DNA from: Antedon mediterranea
Lineage: Eukaryota > Echinodermata > Crinoidea > Comatulida > Antedonidae
Direction of reading: 5' to 3'
Length of the DNA stretch: 64,000 nucleotides
NCBI RefSeq assembly: GCF_964355755.1
Contig: NC_092680.1
Coordinates: forward strand, 4,193,001 to 4,257,000
A program made the position numbers and the translations under genes. The notes below the pieces were generated by a model. The model did no database searches. It was not told where the DNA came from and saw nothing but the letters and a program-made list of their open reading frames with translations. Of this stretch, positions 48,591 through 61,010 are shown one piece after another (positions within the stretch are counted from its first letter, which is position 1; each line of letters begins with the position of its first letter).

Positions 48591-49483
48591 GTATAATTTA
48601 GAATGAAGAAGCTCAGAACATAACATTTTGTCACAAAACCTTTTATTAAATATCTATCATACTTAATCTATAAGTAACAATTACATATTTCGCATTATAA
48701 ATACTAAATTACACATTAATTATACTATTCTACATATTAAAGCAGCACAAAAATGCTTACATGATATGATCACGTTATTTGATACAAATGACGTAATTTG
48801 TGTTTTTTTTTAATTTGAGATCTTTTTATATAATGTATACACCAAGACCCCATTATAAATACAATAGCCTATATAAATAATTAAATATATTATGTCTTAT
48901 AATAAATAATAAATAACACATATTGCAAATAATACTACTTTCTACAGAGTGCTTTAAACTAACATTTTTATATTCACAATAGATATTATACTGTAATAAA
49001 CTTCACGTTCAACTTATAAGAAGTAACAATATTAATATATAGGCCTAGTAGATTCAATTAAAACAAAGATTATACGTAACTTTAAATACTTTTGTTCACA
49101 ATAAATGCATGGTTTACAAGCCTTAAATTAGGCTACATTTTACACAGCACACTCGGTAAATTGCTTCATTTTTGTTTTCACACACAAAACATCAATGTTA
49201 AGTACAAATTTAAACAAAACTCCCTAACTGTAAATTATGATGATAGCGGTATGGCATGATGTGAAGGAACATCATGTGAGAGAGGCATGGATTGTATCCG
49301 TAGATCGGAGGTAAAGCCGATGTACGGCATAATGGGACACCATAATGGTGTGTTAGGCCCTCTGGAAGAACAGTTTTTTTAGGCTATCCCAGTAAAAAGA
49401 ATAAATTATCTAATAAATAATATAAAACTATGAAAAATTTATTGTAATTGTGCAATAAAATAAATATTAAACTAAAGGTGTCT
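48591..49483. other. 3' flank of gene 7, no gene seen
   Basis: AT-rich. No exon or RNA gene recognised. Confidence 0.35.
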
Positions 49484-49594
49484 AAAGCTTAATTGCCTAT
49501 ACAACGTTTCAAGTGAGTTGACCAATCACAGGCGGCAGTTCGGATGATCATACGTGATTGGTCAAACTACTTGCGAAGTATAGAAACCAAGCTA
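49484..49594. repeat. family B partial element next to gene 7
   Basis: AAGTGAGTTGACCAATCACA and TACGTGATTGGTCAAACTAC form the centre; the outer arms are eroded. It ends 20 bp before the stop codon of gene 7, so it lies in that gene's 3' UTR. Confidence 0.6.
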
Positions 49595-49614
49595 TAGACA
49601 GACAGCCTATCGTC

Positions 49615-50100
49615 TTAAATACGTGATCTTGCACAGGCGAACCCAACAACTATTTCCTCAAAGGTCTGTTGATAATAGTACTTATCCTGAGTGTCCATAC
49701 TGTTTACACGTTTAAAAACAGGCACGTTATACTTGATTGCTTCGCATGTACCCCCGTGACCAATACAAGAACTGCAGCTACTATTTTTCTCTGATAGAAC
49801 TCGTGGTATTCGGTCGTTATCAATGTTTAATACGCTGTACCAGGGACACACAGCAGCATCGTCAATACTGCTACCCACATCAGGCGTCGAAGATCTTGGG
49901 CAGGAGGGGGCGGGTGACACCCCGCTTACAGGTGCAAATAAGGGTAAATTGTTAATAGATGTCTTGTTCGCGGCAAATAATAAAGCATTTGCACTTCGAT
50001 CCGTTCGTAACTGTTTGTGTTCGTCTATATTGTTGTTGTTTTGTTTTATTGGTATCGATACAGCATTCATTAATAAACAGCAACAGCCAATTAAATACAT
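49615..50100 (-). CDS. IL17: IL-17-like secreted cytokine, gene 7
   Basis: Minus-strand gene with 161 residues from the ATG that follows an acceptor (ACTTTTCAG). An upstream mini-exon at 50588-50602 (ATG GCG AAT TAC TTG, then GTATGT) could add MANYL in frame, so the true start may lie there. Signal peptide about 1-14 (or longer with the mini-exon). A basic LRTDR (31-35) precedes the variable region. The core has SCPRS (66-70), VCPWYSV (84-90), DRIP (96-99), cysteines 109, 112 and 119, KYNVPVF (123-129) and VGFAC (152-156). One cysteine of the usual pair in the last strand is replaced: FACAR instead of V-x-C-x-C, as in gene 6 (FVCRR). KYNVP is also shared with gene 6, so genes 6 and 7 may be sister paralogues. 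Confidence 0.83.
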   Translation of the reverse strand: MYLIGCCCLLMNAVSIPIKQNNNNIDEHKQLRTDRSANALLFAANKTSINNLPLFAPVSGVSPAPSCPRSSTPDVGSSIDDAAVCPWYSVLNIDNDRIPRVLSEKNSSCSSCIGHGGTCEAIKYNVPVFKRVNSMDTQDKYYYQQTFEEIVVGFACARSRI

Positions 50101-50709
50101 CTGAAAAGTAAACATACAATTTCAAAAGGTAGCAGTTATTATGTAACTTGTGAGGCCCAGCTCAGACCTATTCCACCCCAATCCTCCGTATTTTATTTAC
50201 AGAAACAATGGCAGTGAGTTCTGGTTATATGGTGAAAAAAAAACCCAGCAAAACGGAATAAAAATATTGTTAGGCTTATGCTGGTTTCTTGTCATCCACT
50301 TTTTTAATGTGAATTAAATTCACCACATATACAAGACAAAACTGGATAAAACATAAAACAAACACAACAAAACCAAACAAAAACAGGTAGACTTGTTTTG
50401 AAACGAAAATACATAAACATGGATAGTATAACATTTATATTACATTATTAAAAAATATTTGTTTTTTCAAATTTACTTAAATAAATACATTTTTAGTTAG
50501 ATACTCTTTTGACGGTTATGAAAATGTCAACACTTTTATGTATTATTTTCATCACTTTCTATAAATAATAACAATAATAAAACATACCAAGTAATTCGCC
50601 ATTTTCTAAGTCTGTGTTAGTAAAAATATCAAACAATTTATCTTGAGTTTTATCGACAACTTACAAAGTTCTCAAACTGAATTATGATGGATGCTAATTT
50701 TCCATAGGT

Positions 50710-50717
50710 CTTATAAA
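50710..50717 (-). promoter_or_regulatory. candidate TATA box of gene 7
   Basis: Minus strand TTTATAAG about 110 bp upstream of the possible mini-exon ATG at 50602. Weak evidence because the region is AT-rich. Confidence 0.3.
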
Positions 50718-50719
50718 GA

Positions 50720-51363
50720 ACTTAATCGAAAATAAATTTCCTAATATCTAATTATAGAACATCCAATAGTATTCTCAGTTCTATCCGTGATTGCATTCAA
50801 TGCTATAAACATATCCTGAGTGGGATGTATGGATAGCCCCTTATAATAACAATAACAATTGTAATGGCACCCATTAATTAATAATCATAAATTAACTCTA
50901 TGAGGGAAATGTTGGAATTTATGAATACGTCACCGAGAAATGGTCAAAATCCAATTATAACCTACCGACCTTTCCCTAATAATCAGATAAGGCAATTATT
51001 GATACTAAATTACATGTTTTTATTGTGAATATCATATAGTATTCCCTGGAGTCACGTGTTGAGTTTTGTTTATTTATTTCCTATCAAAACCAGGTTAAAC
51101 GGTTGATGGATTGTTTCTATTGTTTTACCCACTTAATTAATTAAAAAAATAAAATAGTATACAAATTATGATGAATTACATAATAATATGGTCACACATT
51201 ACCCATTTGTTTAGGCAGCTGAAATACGTCGACTCTGGATGTAACACTAAAGATGATGTTCATAAAAAAAACAAATTGGTTTTATTGGTAGATACAGGAC
51301 AGGACATGGTCATGCATTGACCATCGTGTGGTTTTGTGTCCTGGAGCCCCGAAAGAATGTTAA
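50720..51363. other. intergenic, no gene seen
   Basis: AT-rich, no exon recognised. Confidence 0.35.
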
Positions 51364-51899
51364 TTAAAGATGTATTGTCCCTTGAAACACAAAATATGAA
51401 GGTCTACATATTCTAAATTTAAATTGGCCATATCAAAGTAATATTAAAGTTATTCACTTTAGTCAAAAATTCGAGCCAAGAACAAAAAGTTTATATAATT
51501 AACAGGTAAATTAATTTGATTAAATTTCGTATGGAAAATTGTCGTGATTGAAAATAAAACAAAGATTTTAAACCACGAGCATATGCATGATGCTAATTAG
51601 AATTGTTTACAACTCGTCACGGTTGAGAAGGTGTTTTCACACAGATTGCGAGGAAGTTTTGTGATTATGCATACAGAGTAGCCAAATAAGCGCGTTGCAT
51701 TATGAGATATGTTTTGATCGAAAACTTTGACTTATTTTTTGAATAAAAAAAACGTCTGTATTTCAGTCGAATGATTTTTTTTCGACTAATTTTTGGTGAA
51801 AATTAATAACTATTATGATACTTCAAAATGATCCACTTTTTTTCAAAATATTTTTTTTTCAATTTTTTTGGAATTAGTGAAAGTGACAATACATCTTAA
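51364..51899. repeat. family C element, long form
   Basis: Left TTAAAGATGTATTGTCCCTT, right GTGACAATACATCTTAA. About 536 bp, longer than the 190- and 325-bp copies, so it may be closer to a progenitor. No transposase frame seen. Confidence 0.65.
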
Positions 51900-53384
51900 C
51901 CGTTGATTAAATTGAATACGCCTCATCGGTGCGTGGATATCTATAGTTATGCAATAAATACCTAACGCAGGGATGAAACACAATGATGTTACTCAAATGT
52001 TTTTTTAGGGCTCTCATGTGTTGAAGTACCGGAACCCGACCGAATTGGTAAAAGTAAAACGCTGATTAAAGCCTCATGCGTTTAATAACGTGATTAAGTT
52101 GTAGAAATGTCAAATGGAACTTCCGAAAGTATAAAATAAAATTAGAGATAACTATTAAAGACTCAGAACCAGAAATATCTGCAGCTTAATTACATGCATA
52201 TGCCTAAGGGAGACAATCGTAGCTGTCAGTGAAGCATATATTGAGAAGTCATAGGGTTAGAGTTATGGTAGTGTACTGTATAGACCTAAGTAAATTTGAA
52301 AGGCTATAATACACACATCATGGACTAAGATATTTCTTATATGCCTTAAGTATTTCTTCCATTTAAACTTATTGTAACTATTCATTTATTTATGTGACCA
52401 ATAGTTGCATTTTAATTTGTATTTATTTATTTTGAGATATAAGAACATTGGTAGGCCTATTGACATTCCGACCCTAATTTGAACATAAACTTTATTAAAA
52501 CCTTTAAATACATATTTATAAATTATAGGCTACTACAATATTATAAAAACATTGTTGAAATTGTATTTGTATTTTTGGAGGCCTCCGTGGTTAAATAAAG
52601 TTGAATTGAATTGTATTGAACAAAGCCATTGTCTTCGTTTCTCTTCATATTGGTAGGCATACCATCTTCACAAGTTAGGCTTATGTTTGAGTTTCCCTTG
52701 TTTTTCACACCCCGGTTGTTTTACTACTTATTTCACATGGTTTTAAATAGCATTTAATTAACACATAATACACACATAATTATTGTGTTATTTTATTCAT
52801 TTCTTTAGTTCTTTAGCGTTACATTTCATTTGCTATAAAAGCAGGTATAAAAGCCCTTGATTATCCTCATGAAAATAAAAACAGACAATAGAAATTGGAA
52901 CAAATACGAATCACACTCTGGCAACATTATTTATTTTGAATTTAAAAATCAAACTTTTGGAAAGTCTGTCGATGGTCGTCGTCAAAAACACACTGCTGTT
53001 TAAAAACTGTATTTTCACGTAAGTTTGAAGTTGTAGTTTTGTATAAAGTTTGCCAATATGAGTTATGATACTTTTGTTTAATACAGACTATATTATACTT
53101 CTAAGACAGGGGCACATTCTGTTTTTTAATGCCTAGCTAGGCTAGGCCTAGCTAGCTCTAGTAGAGGCCTAGGCCTACCTAGGCCTAGTCTCCTATTCTT
53201 TCTAAGCTAGCCTAGGCATAGGCCTATGTTTTACGGCGCTTCCTTAGGCTAGTGTTTGTACTCTAGTCGTTTGGGTTCACAAAAAAAGGATTCGTATTAG
53301 CTACTACTGTAGGCTATATTTGGCCTATTCAGTCTCTTTATTTTAACAAATAACCATGCTTTGCTTATTAATAATTAGGCCTAT
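51900..53384. other. intergenic with CTAG/AGGCCTA-rich patch
   Basis: A dense run of TAGGCCTAG and CTAGCTAG motifs lies at about 53130-53230. No exon recognised. Confidence 0.45.
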
Positions 53385-53393
53385 TTATTATTA

Positions 53394-54176
53394 CGCCGTG
53401 GCTAAAGATACGGTACCGTATTCTAACTTCTGTTTACTAAAGGTACGGTAAAATTGCATTACGTCATTACCAGCCAATGGGGTGCTGGTACGTGTGTGAC
53501 GTCATCGTATAAGGACTTTGGATTTTTTCATATCGCGAAAACAGTGATCAACCGCATTTTCTTTATGTTTCATTTATCGCGATTATCGCCGTCGTGTGTG
53601 ACAAAAACTAAATGTAGCCTACGTCTGTTATTATTATTAAATATTATTGAAAAGCCAAAACATGTTGATTTTAATTCTAGAATACAAAAAACCGTTTCAA
53701 AAGAGGCCTAGGCCTACTTACTACGTACTATATAACCTCATTATATGAGTTTGTTTGTGTAGGGAAAGCGATGCCAGGCTGGGTATGTTGACATGTGTGC
53801 GCTGATTTCTGTGACTCAGACCTGGGGCTACTGTCTAAAAATCATAGTATTTGAGGGCCCCTTTATTGTCCGCATTTGCTTGTTGTTTATGGTCACCATT
53901 GTAAACAAAGTTTAATAAAAAATATAGGCCTATAGGCCATTTGGAATAAAACCCTCATCAGAGCGCATACACGTACACCCATGCAGCCTGTTGGCGCCGC
54001 CGTCAGGAATTCTCTACATACACAACAGACGCGATATGAAAAAAAAATCAAAAGTCCTTATACGATGACGTCACACACGTACTAGCACCCCATTGGCTGA
54101 TTATGACGTAATGCAATTTTACCGTATCTTTAGTAAACAGAAGTTAGAATACGGTACCGTATCTTTAGCCACAGCG
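53394..54176. mobile_element. long-TIR non-autonomous element 1 (Mutator-like?)
   Basis: Terminal inverted repeats of about 145 bp (53394-53539 and 54030-54176), starting CGCCGTGGCTAAAGATACGG. It is flanked by TTATTATTA at 53385-53393 and 54177-54185, a 9-bp target duplication. Long TIRs with 9-bp duplications are typical of Mutator-like elements. The TIRs contain TGACGTCA, and no transposase is present. Confidence 0.75.
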
Positions 54177-54185
54177 TTATTATTA

Positions 54186-54951
54186 CGCCGTGGTTAGGAT
54201 TCCGGCACCGGAACTCAACTGCCCAGCGTTAGGGATTCCGACACGCTATTGCGCATGCCCAGAGCGAGGTAATCGGCGACTCTATACTTATCAACAGCGA
54301 TGGATTATTTCATAGCTGCGCCACACGGCGAACTAGCCTAGATGCCTTCTAATATGGGATCCACTAATCTAGGCTAGGGCTACCAGTTAGACTACGTGAC
54401 CAGTGGGCCTATAGTATTTATTTTGTAATTAAAAAGTGGTTGCTTCATTCATATATAAAATTCATATCATTATGAATTATATAAATACATGACTAGTTTT
54501 ATGATTTTTCATAACGCATTATACTGTACATATACAACATGCAATCACAAGTTGATTTGTTGACGGCAGCCACCGCGTGGATGTGAAAAAACTGTTCGGG
54601 AAGTCAGGGTCGCAACGCTAAAAACAGCATTACGATTCTTAGATAGATCAACTCCCTGGATAGATACTGATACTTATTAATATCATAATTATTTTAACGC
54701 GTGGCGTAGTCATATTTTAATTATTAATTCATGTATGGCATAGGCCAAGTTTCATCCATCGCTCTCTCGCTCGCGCAACGACTATCTAGGCTACAGTAAA
54801 TCCCTATAACACTCCGACTCTCCGTGGTGTGGCACTATTATTAGAGTGCAAGCTATAATTCACTTCCCAGAGCTCTGGGCATGCGCAATAGCGTGTCGGA
54901 TTCCCTAACGGTGGGCAGTTGAGTTCCGGTGCCGGAATCCTAACCACGGCG
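54186..54951. mobile_element. long-TIR non-autonomous element 2
   Basis: TIRs of about 80 bp (54186-54265 and 54872-54951), starting CGCCGTGGTTAGGATTCCGG. Flanks are TTATTATTA at 54177-54185 and 54952-54960. It shares the CGCCGTGG tip and the middle target copy with element 1. The remaining interior has no coding potential. Confidence 0.75.
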
Positions 54952-55109
54952 TTATTATTATGATGGCGTAGGCCTATTTCTATTGCATTGCATCGTTCAA
55001 TGTTTTATTTTTCAGAAATTTTAAGCGTTTCTTCCCTGAGTTGAGTGAGGCTGAGACTTGAATAATATCAATCCATATATTATTAATTACATTTATTATC
55101 CATTTAATT

Positions 55110-58100
55110 ATGGAACAATCTGTCTATATCCTGAAGAATGATGAAACAACAATGGCTTCTTTCATTGTTCAAGCAATTTTGAACAAGATCGACAAAGGTA
55201 TTTTCTTTATTTGAATATAAGTTATACAAAATACTAATTTACCTTGGCAACGTTTAGAGAGGCCTATGTTTGTTTGTCCCTCTTATGGATACATATGGGC
55301 TGGACCAGACCAGTTTATTCTATTCAGACCAGACTTAGGGATATTGACACATTTGGCATTTACAATTTCTATTGGCAGCGTGTTCCAATAATTCAATAGT
55401 AATACTCACACACACTATATCTCTTTCATATCTCTTTTTTACAAATATTAGGTCTACCTTTGTATACAGTAGTTTAAAATCATGACCTCGTGTTTTTGCT
55501 TACTTTATGAGCTTTTTCTGACTCAAATTCTATAGAAATTAGAATATCTTTTAAAATATGATGTTTCTTTTTCCAGGGTTAATAGTGATAGGAGAATTTG
55601 AGAATACCGAAAACATGATTGCAGAGACGTTTGAGAGTTTGTCGCATTATTTGATCCATATTTACAGACTACTGCGGCTTCATAAGAATGAACGACAGAC
55701 AATCTACAGTGAGGAGGACCAGTTATTAGCCACGCAGCTTTGCATGGCTGATTATAACAGAGAGGTAGATTTTAAACAAACAACATTAAGCTCTGTCTAT
55801 ACTATCAAACTAGTTTGAAAAAAAAGTGTGATGTGCTGAAATATGGTAGTGATATGCCCAAATGGTAGTGATATGCCCAAATATGTAAGTAATATGACAT
55901 CATCATGTCCATCCATGTATGGGAAGTAAAAAATAACAACAGTAGAACGTTGATGGAAAATGGAAAAACAATGTCATATTGATGGGATGTTTGCTGACTA
56001 GTTCTAAGCATTCTTCTCTTTAATCATCAAGATAATTGTGTCCAAAACGGTCATTATAGTGTGTGCACACAGCATTCTAATGCCATGTTGTATGTGCTTG
56101 ACCTTTGACTGCCCAGGAAAAATCTAATTACCATTACGGTACCATTTCAATTAAAAATTAAAATATTTTGTTGGTAATTAGTTATTAAACTAATATATCT
56201 TTATTTACAAAAAATACACATTTATTCAAATATTCAAATTCTTTATTGCAACAAAATAAATATTGTTGAATTTACAATATTAAAATAACAAAATAGTTCA
56301 CATTACGACATATGAAAATGTTAATACCTGTATATATAAAGTATAATGATAAAATGTTATTTAACAAAATAAAACAAGCGATGTAAATCATGTGTTCTGT
56401 AGGCCGACAATATTGTCATAAAATGTATTCATGAATTTGCTTTTCCTTCATCCAATCTACATAGTAAATGGATAAAGCTATTGTTCTAACCACGTGACTA
56501 TGTAGCGTAGGTTTTTTTAAAAAATATATCTACATATATATATATAAACACAAGAGGCAAAGAACATTAATTCTAAACCGCCCGGTGATATACTGAAATT
56601 TAATTAATTAATTTGAAACGATAAAGATGAGGAAATCTGTGAGATTGAGAAAAAGTCGCCCCAACCGAGACTCGAACTCGGACCGCCTGCTTGATATGCA
56701 GATGTCCTAACCATTAGACCACTGGGGCTTTCATATATATATATGTATTTGTTATATTTGCAATAATGTACACTAATTTGTTACTGAACTATGGAGAATT
56801 TTTTTTTTCCGAAATAAAAGATGAATGAATAGTACAGAATCAAAATTATCTGTTGATTTTGCATTGTGAGTATGTGCACTACACTACAGTAACATAACTT
56901 TCAAACTTAACTAAAAAATAATACAAAGAAATTACTATTGTGCATCTTTTATATACAGAAGTATGACTTGTATGATGTAGCAACTAGCGAAGTTCTCGGA
57001 ACAGCAGACCACTTAAACCAAGATGCAATAGAAGGGATAATGACAACCTCCGATTCCGTATCTGATTCAAAAACGTCCAAAAATGAGTACAATGAAATCT
57101 CAAGATTCTATCATGAATTTCTAAACAGTTGTAACAGCGTTGATCTTGCAATGGCATACTACAAAGTCAAGTGTGAGTTTTTAAATACTAAATCAGAAGA
57201 AACTGCAAAATCCTGGAGTAAATCGAAATATTTAATTCTTCAGCATCCCAGGAATATTATAGAGGTGAGTTTATTAAATATAGTTCAATAATTGGTTGAT
57301 AAATTCAAATTTTCAACTTGTTTAAATAACTTTTTTTAATTCATTGTTACAGTACATTTGAATTTTTTAATTTTGTACAAATATAATTCAGGCAATGTAA
57401 TTATATAAAATACACACAATCATTCTTTTGTATATAGCATTTCCTTTTTATTTACACACAGTTTTTCACTTAGTGATATCTATTTTTTACAGTCAGAAAA
57501 GAAACCAAAAACCATAGTATCTAACTATATAGAACAGCATGATATAAAACCTTAGTTTCTTTATTTTTTTAATGAAAAATACAGTTTTGAATTCTTACTA
57601 AAACAAAACATTGAGAATTACAGTTTTGAAAAAGTTTTGTTATTTTTTCGTAGTCAATTGCTTTTTTTAATTTATGGTATTTAATGCTCATCACATGTTT
57701 AAAGTTTCTCAATGTTGACAATTTTTTTTAAATCAAAGGTCAATAATGAATGTTTTTTAAAATGTTTTATTTTTGTAATCAAGTAATCTATCTAGTTTTT
57801 TGTGTGCATGATATTTAAATGATCACGGATTTCAAGATTATCAATGTTGACACAATTTCAAGGTTAATCAGTTTCTATATAATTTATTTTAAAATTGACC
57901 TACTAATTCATAAAAAAAAAATTAATTGTGTTTTTTATGTGCATGGTATTTGAATGCTCATCACATGTTTAAAGTTCTCAATCTTGACAAAGATCCAAAT
58001 TTAAATATTTTTACTTTTTCTAATTTTCTTTTTATTTATGGATTTTTGTTATGGGATGTGCATGATATTTATGTTCACATCACATGGTTTTCAAAGTGCC

Positions 58101-60977
58101 AAAAAAACGTATGATACTTTTCAATTTCATTACATTTTTTTTAGAAATTAGGATGCTTTTGTTTTTGGTAATAATGCCAAAGTAATCAGGACACGGCATT
58201 AGTATCGCATTCACGCTGATTCGCTGACAGGAAGACGATTTTGATGTTTAATTATTTAGGACTATTGTTGCTAATGTTAATCCAATGTTGTCATCATCAT
58301 CAGTTCCTGTTAAAAATTGAATTGAAAGTGTAATAGGACCAACCAACCAGGACAAAACAACATTACCATGACTAGGTCTGATTATCATTCTGCCTGTTTT
58401 AAAATATCTTTAGTTGAATTATGATACTAAAAAAAAATATTTATAGATATAAAGTAAATACAATTTAATGACAAAAAAAACAATTAATTTAGTTACGGTA
58501 TTTATTTAAAAAAAACCCCAGCTTTGAATAAACGCTCCCCCTCCCATAGAATATCATTTTGAATAAACTCCCCTTCCCCCTTGAATAAACATCCCGGGGC
58601 CTTTAATTATTTCCACGAATAAACGCCCCTCCAACATACATTGTACATACATTTACAACACATTTCTATTTGTAGTAGAATTCATTGATTGATCGACATG
58701 ATCTACAATTTACCAAACGTTTTGATACAATTTTTACTTCATACTTTATTAATATTAATAGTTAATTGTATTTTTTCAAGATACAAGAAACTTTATTTGT
58801 CTTTGTAAAAAACAAAGAAATGTAGATTATCAGCAAATCCAATTAAAAGATACATATCGTACTAAAAAATTACAAAAAGTGTAAAAAGTATAAAGTAAAA
58901 AAAGTATTGTTACAAATTACATTCTAGAGAAACCGTTGTTAAAAATATGAATGGAGTTTGGCACAAACAAATTTTGTCTAGATATACTTGTTACCATATT
59001 ACTCCCCCAAAAAATAAACACCTCCCCCTCGAATAAACCTCCCCTCAACGAGCCCCCACCTCCCCCCCCCCCCAACCAACCATGAAAACAAAATACCTCT
59101 GCACAATAGACAACCCTTTTGCATGTAGTCAATAATAATCTTATCAATGATGACTAATTAAAAATTTAACTCAAAATAACTGCAGACTCTGTGTCTGTTT
59201 ATAAATAACCAATAAAGGCATTCTCCTCAAATATTTTGATTGAGTTTAGAACCAGGAACTACAACAGGTGATTAGGACCCATGCTTACTACACTACACTA
59301 TCAAACAGCAACATAAAAATATGATAAATTTATTTAAAATAACACAATACAGTGGGTATCCTCTTACTCATAAATCGAATGGGACACAATTAATTTTCCG
59401 GTTGTTAGTATTTAATTTTGTTTGTTAGGAATGGTACACATGGTTTGGACATGTGACGATCATACCACGACGCATAAAGCCAGTAAATGATGGACAGAAA
59501 TAATCTAATTACTAATAAAATTAAATATTTTAACTAACAATAGATTATTATTTTAAAGATAAATAAGCAAAATGCTATTATTAAGTCACTGTTTCTCCCG
59601 ATATTCACGTATGTTTTCTCAAATTTACCAGACCCACCCGATTGTTTCCTTCAAGATATTCAAAGTAAAATTTTTAAATTTATATGGAACGGAAAACCCG
59701 ATAAAGTCAAAAGAAAAGTCATGCTTAACAATTTTGACGAAGGAGGGTTAAAAATTCCCCATATTAAGAGTTACTGTACATCTCTCAAATCATGTTGGGT
59801 GAAAAGATATCTTGATGGAAATCAATCCAAGTGGAAAGTGTTTTTAAAAAGTAAGATTAAAGAGGTTGGAGGAAATATTGTTTTCGAAACCAACTTTTCT
59901 AAATCTTCAAAAATATTAAAACAATTTGAAAGGTTCCATAAAGATATACTCTCTGCGTGGAGTGAATACAATTTTGTAGAACCGTATACGATAGAGGACA
60001 TCTTAAATCAATCTTTATGGAACAACTCATGTTTTGATAAAAGAGAATTTAAAGTTGAAAAAAATTGGTTGGTTAAAAATGTAAACTATGTAAAAGATAT
60101 CGTGAACAAAGAAGGGAAAATATTAGAACTAGACGAATTTAACCAAAAATATAATTTTAAACCAGACTTCTTATTATATCACCAGATTGTAAATTCAATT
60201 CCAAAGCTCTGGAAACAGAAATTAATTGAACAAGGTATAAACACAACTAATGAAGTTGAATCCAAATTACAGACATTCATTTCTGTGAAAACGAGAAATT
60301 GTCATTATATCTATAAACACATTATATTAAAAAATGTTGAAGAGCCAATTGGAATTGAATCCAAATGGGAAAAGGAGTTTGACAACAAACTTAATTGGAA
60401 AAACCTTTTCTCAAATTTACACGCCTGTACAAATGACACTAAGCTAAAAAATTTTCAATTTAAATTTATTCATCGTATAATTTATACAAATACAATGCTC
60501 TTTAAGATGTCAAAGGTCGATTCACCAATGTGTAGTTTTTGCAAGGAAAAGCAGGAAACACTGCTACATATGTTCTTTGAATGTGATCTGGTAAAGAACA
60601 TTTGGGAAAATGTAAAACAATATATGTATCGAAATATCAACAATAACTTAATTATCACCAAAGAAAGTATATGTTTTGGTTTTGGAAAAACACACAGTGA
60701 TGCAAACATTTTAATTTTAATTACAAAGTGGTACATATTTAGTTGCAAAATCAAAAAACAATTACTTAATTATAATCATTTATTTCACATTTACCAAAAA
60801 TACAAGGCAACCATATTATTAGCAAAATGATTATTATTAAGTGTATTTTTGCGATACATTATTTTTTTTTTCTTTAATTTCATTACTCTCTTATTTTTGA
60901 GAGAGTATTATATCGTTTTAATTGTTACGTTGCCTTTATTTATTAATTTTGTATTATGTATGTGATGAAATGAAATA

Positions 60978-61010
<33 letters not shown>

